Shown here: positions 12,441-13,632 of the stretch, in pieces
Layout: each line of letters starts with the position of its first letter
Numbering within the stretch: position 1 is the first letter of the stretch
Assembly: GCA_016926595.1 (NCBI GenBank)
Contig: JAFGOG010000065.1
Span: 1 to 13,632 of the forward strand
Direction of reading: 5' to 3'
DNA from: Anaerolineae bacterium
GTDB lineage: Bacteria; Chloroflexota; Anaerolineae; JAAYZQ01
Length of the DNA stretch: 13,632 bases
Notes under the pieces: generated by a model
What the model was told of the DNA's origin: nothing
The model's input: only the letters and a program-made list of their open reading frames with translations
Databases searched by the model: none
Program-made: the position numbers and the translations under genes

Positions 12441-13526
12441 TCACCGGCCTCCGTGCGCCTGCATAAAGGCCGAGCGCTGCGCCTCGGGCGTCCTGGAGAT
12501 CAGGTCCTGGGCGATGGGCGCAAAGAATTCGCTCTCATAGTCCTCGATCCGCCCCGCGTCACACAACCGGGCGATCTCGGGATCGATGGGCAGCCGCCCC
12601 AAGAAAGGCACGTCGAGCCGGCGCGCCGTCTCTTCGGCATGGCTGGGACCAAAGATGTCGTAGCGTTTGCCCGTGTCGGGGCACTCGAAATAGCTCATGT
12701 TTTCGATCAGTCCCAGGATCGGCGTCTGCATCTGGCGGGCCATGTGGGCCGCCTTGCGCACGACCATGCCGGCCAGGTCCTGCGGCGAGCTAACCAGCAC
12801 GATGCCCGACATGGGCAGGGACTGCATCACTGTCAGCGAGGCATCGGATGTGCCGGGCGGCAGGTCCACGACGAGATAATCCAGCGTCCCCCAAAAGATG
12901 TCGCCCCAGAACTGCTTGATCGCTCCGCTGACCAGCGGCCCGCGCCAGATGACGGCCTGATCCTCCTGTTCCAGCAGCAGGTTGATCGACATCACCTGGA
13001 TGCCGGTCCTGCTCTTGGGCGGCATGGGGCCCAATGGGCTCATGCCCAACTGCGCCCCACCAGGAAAGAACATCTTGGGGATACTCGGCCCGGTGATGTC
13101 GGCGTCGAGGATGCCCACTTGGTGGCCTGACTGGCGCAAGGCCATGGCCAGCAAGCCGCTGACCAACGACTTGCCCACGCCGCCTTTGCCGCTCATCACT
13201 GCGATGACGCGGCGAATCACGTTCAGGTCTTCGGCCGCACCCTTTTCGGGCACGCCGATGCCAATGCGGCGTTTTTCCTCGTCGGTCATCTCGGTCAGCT
13301 CGACGGTCACGTCCTCGACGGCTTCCAGCGCGCCAACCGCCGCTTTCACGTCGCCTACGATCTGGTCCTTGAGCGGACAGGCCAGCGTCGTCAAGGCCAG
13401 GGTGATCCCCACCCGGCCATCCTCGATCCGCACCTGGCGGACCATACCCAGCTCGATCAGGCTTTTGTGCAACTCGGGGTCCATGACCCCTGTCAAGGCT
13501 TCACGAACTTTTGCTTCGGTAATCAA
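12441..13526 (-). CDS. mrp: Mrp/ApbC/NBP35-family Fe-S carrier ATPase with MIP18 domain
   Basis: 361-residue Fe-S cluster carrier ATPase. Residues 1-80 form an N-terminal MIP18 (DUF59) domain (DPELHKSLIELGMV; C50 in TTLACPLKD). The deviant Walker A GKGGVGKS is at 113-120, LDADITGPSIPKMF at 140-153 and DLPPGTSDA at 221-229. Most Mrp proteins have a CxxC near the end that holds a bridging [4Fe-4S] cluster; here the region reads YFECPDTGKRYDIFG, so C282 is present but the second Cys is replaced. Translation starts at TTG 13526: an in-frame TAG lies two codons upstream and AAGGAGG (13541-13535) sits 8 bases before it. This is the first gene of the cluster seen in the window. Confidence 0.93.
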   Translation of the reverse strand: MITEAKVREALTGVMDPELHKSLIELGMVRQVRIEDGRVGITLALTTLACPLKDQIVGDVKAAVGALEAVEDVTVELTEMTDEEKRRIGIGVPEKGAAEDLNVIRRVIAVMSGKGGVGKSLVSGLLAMALRQSGHQVGILDADITGPSIPKMFFPGGAQLGMSPLGPMPPKSRTGIQVMSINLLLEQEDQAVIWRGPLVSGAIKQFWGDIFWGTLDYLVVDLPPGTSDASLTVMQSLPMSGIVLVSSPQDLAGMVVRKAAHMARQMQTPILGLIENMSYFECPDTGKRYDIFGPSHAEETARRLDVPFLGRLPIDPEIARLCDAGRIEDYESEFFAPIAQDLISRTPEAQRSAFMQAHGGR

Positions 13527-13603
13527 CGGCTATGCCTCCTTCAGTGGTAGAGATTCGATTTCGGATATTGGATGCTGGGTTCTTGCCATGCATCACCCAT
13601 GCT

Positions 13604-13632
13604 ACTATATGCTTCTTCTACTGATGTGTCTC
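13604..13632 (-). promoter_or_regulatory. Possible sigma70 promoter of the metal cluster
   Basis: On the minus strand, GAGACA (13632-13627, four of six bases of TTGACA) is followed by a 17-base spacer and TATAGT (13609-13604, four of six). Transcription would begin near 13597 and give a leader of about 70 bases to the mrp start. The -35 box touches the window edge, so an upstream origin of the transcript cannot be excluded. Confidence 0.45.

Noticed and set aside
12174..13130. Long plus-strand open frame opposite mrp
   Set aside because: Low-complexity, His/Asp/Gly-rich translation with no family features; mrp on the other strand is certain.

Overview
The window is GC-rich and densely coded. 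It reads as a chromosomal stretch of an anaerobic or microaerophilic bacterium, probably a Chloroflexota (Anaerolineae-like) lineage. That placement is inference. It rests on a secreted beta-helix protein ending in the LPLVVR-type tail common in that phylum, on the gene families present, and on GTG/TTG start use. No rRNA, tRNA, CRISPR array or transposase was seen, and no gene-free stretch exceeds 300 bases. The longest gaps are 1190-1458 (a terminator and a promoter), 2842-3044 (nothing clear) and 3771-4012 (two divergent promoters).

Left part, bases 1-3770, all minus strand: a saccharopine-dehydrogenase-family oxidoreductase that runs off the left edge and has its own promoter; a secreted polymorphic-repeat beta-helix protein followed by a terminator-like hairpin; and an alpha/beta-hydrolase esterase with a near-consensus promoter. 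Middle, 3865-6000, plus strand: a promoter and two overlapping peptide/nickel-type ABC permease genes. Their binding protein and ATPases are not in the window.

Right part, 6074-13526, is the most interesting: thirteen co-directional minus-strand genes with tight spacing. In transcription order they are Mrp/NBP35 ATPase (with MIP18 domain), ferritin-like protein, NifX-type domain fused to a Gly/Met/Arg repeat and coiled coil, small zinc-ribbon protein, NifU/IscU-type scaffold, CDF metal transporter fused to a NifX-type domain, two MinD-superfamily ATPases each with two inserted [4Fe-4S] ferredoxin motifs, stand-alone MIP18 (DUF59) protein, CooT-type nickel-binding protein, His-rich helical protein, 2x[4Fe-4S] ferredoxin with a basic tail, and an FmdB-type zinc ribbon. 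A plausible promoter lies at the right edge, and two strong mRNA hairpins lie inside the cluster.

Taken together, the cluster looks like a metal-cofactor handling system: import or efflux (CDF), storage (ferritin-like), scaffolding (NifU, NifX), ATP-driven transfer (Mrp, two MinD proteins), electron supply (ferredoxins) and nickel/zinc binding (CooT, His-rich protein, zinc ribbons). No cysteine desulfurase, nitrogenase, hydrogenase or CODH structural gene is visible, so the client enzyme is unknown.
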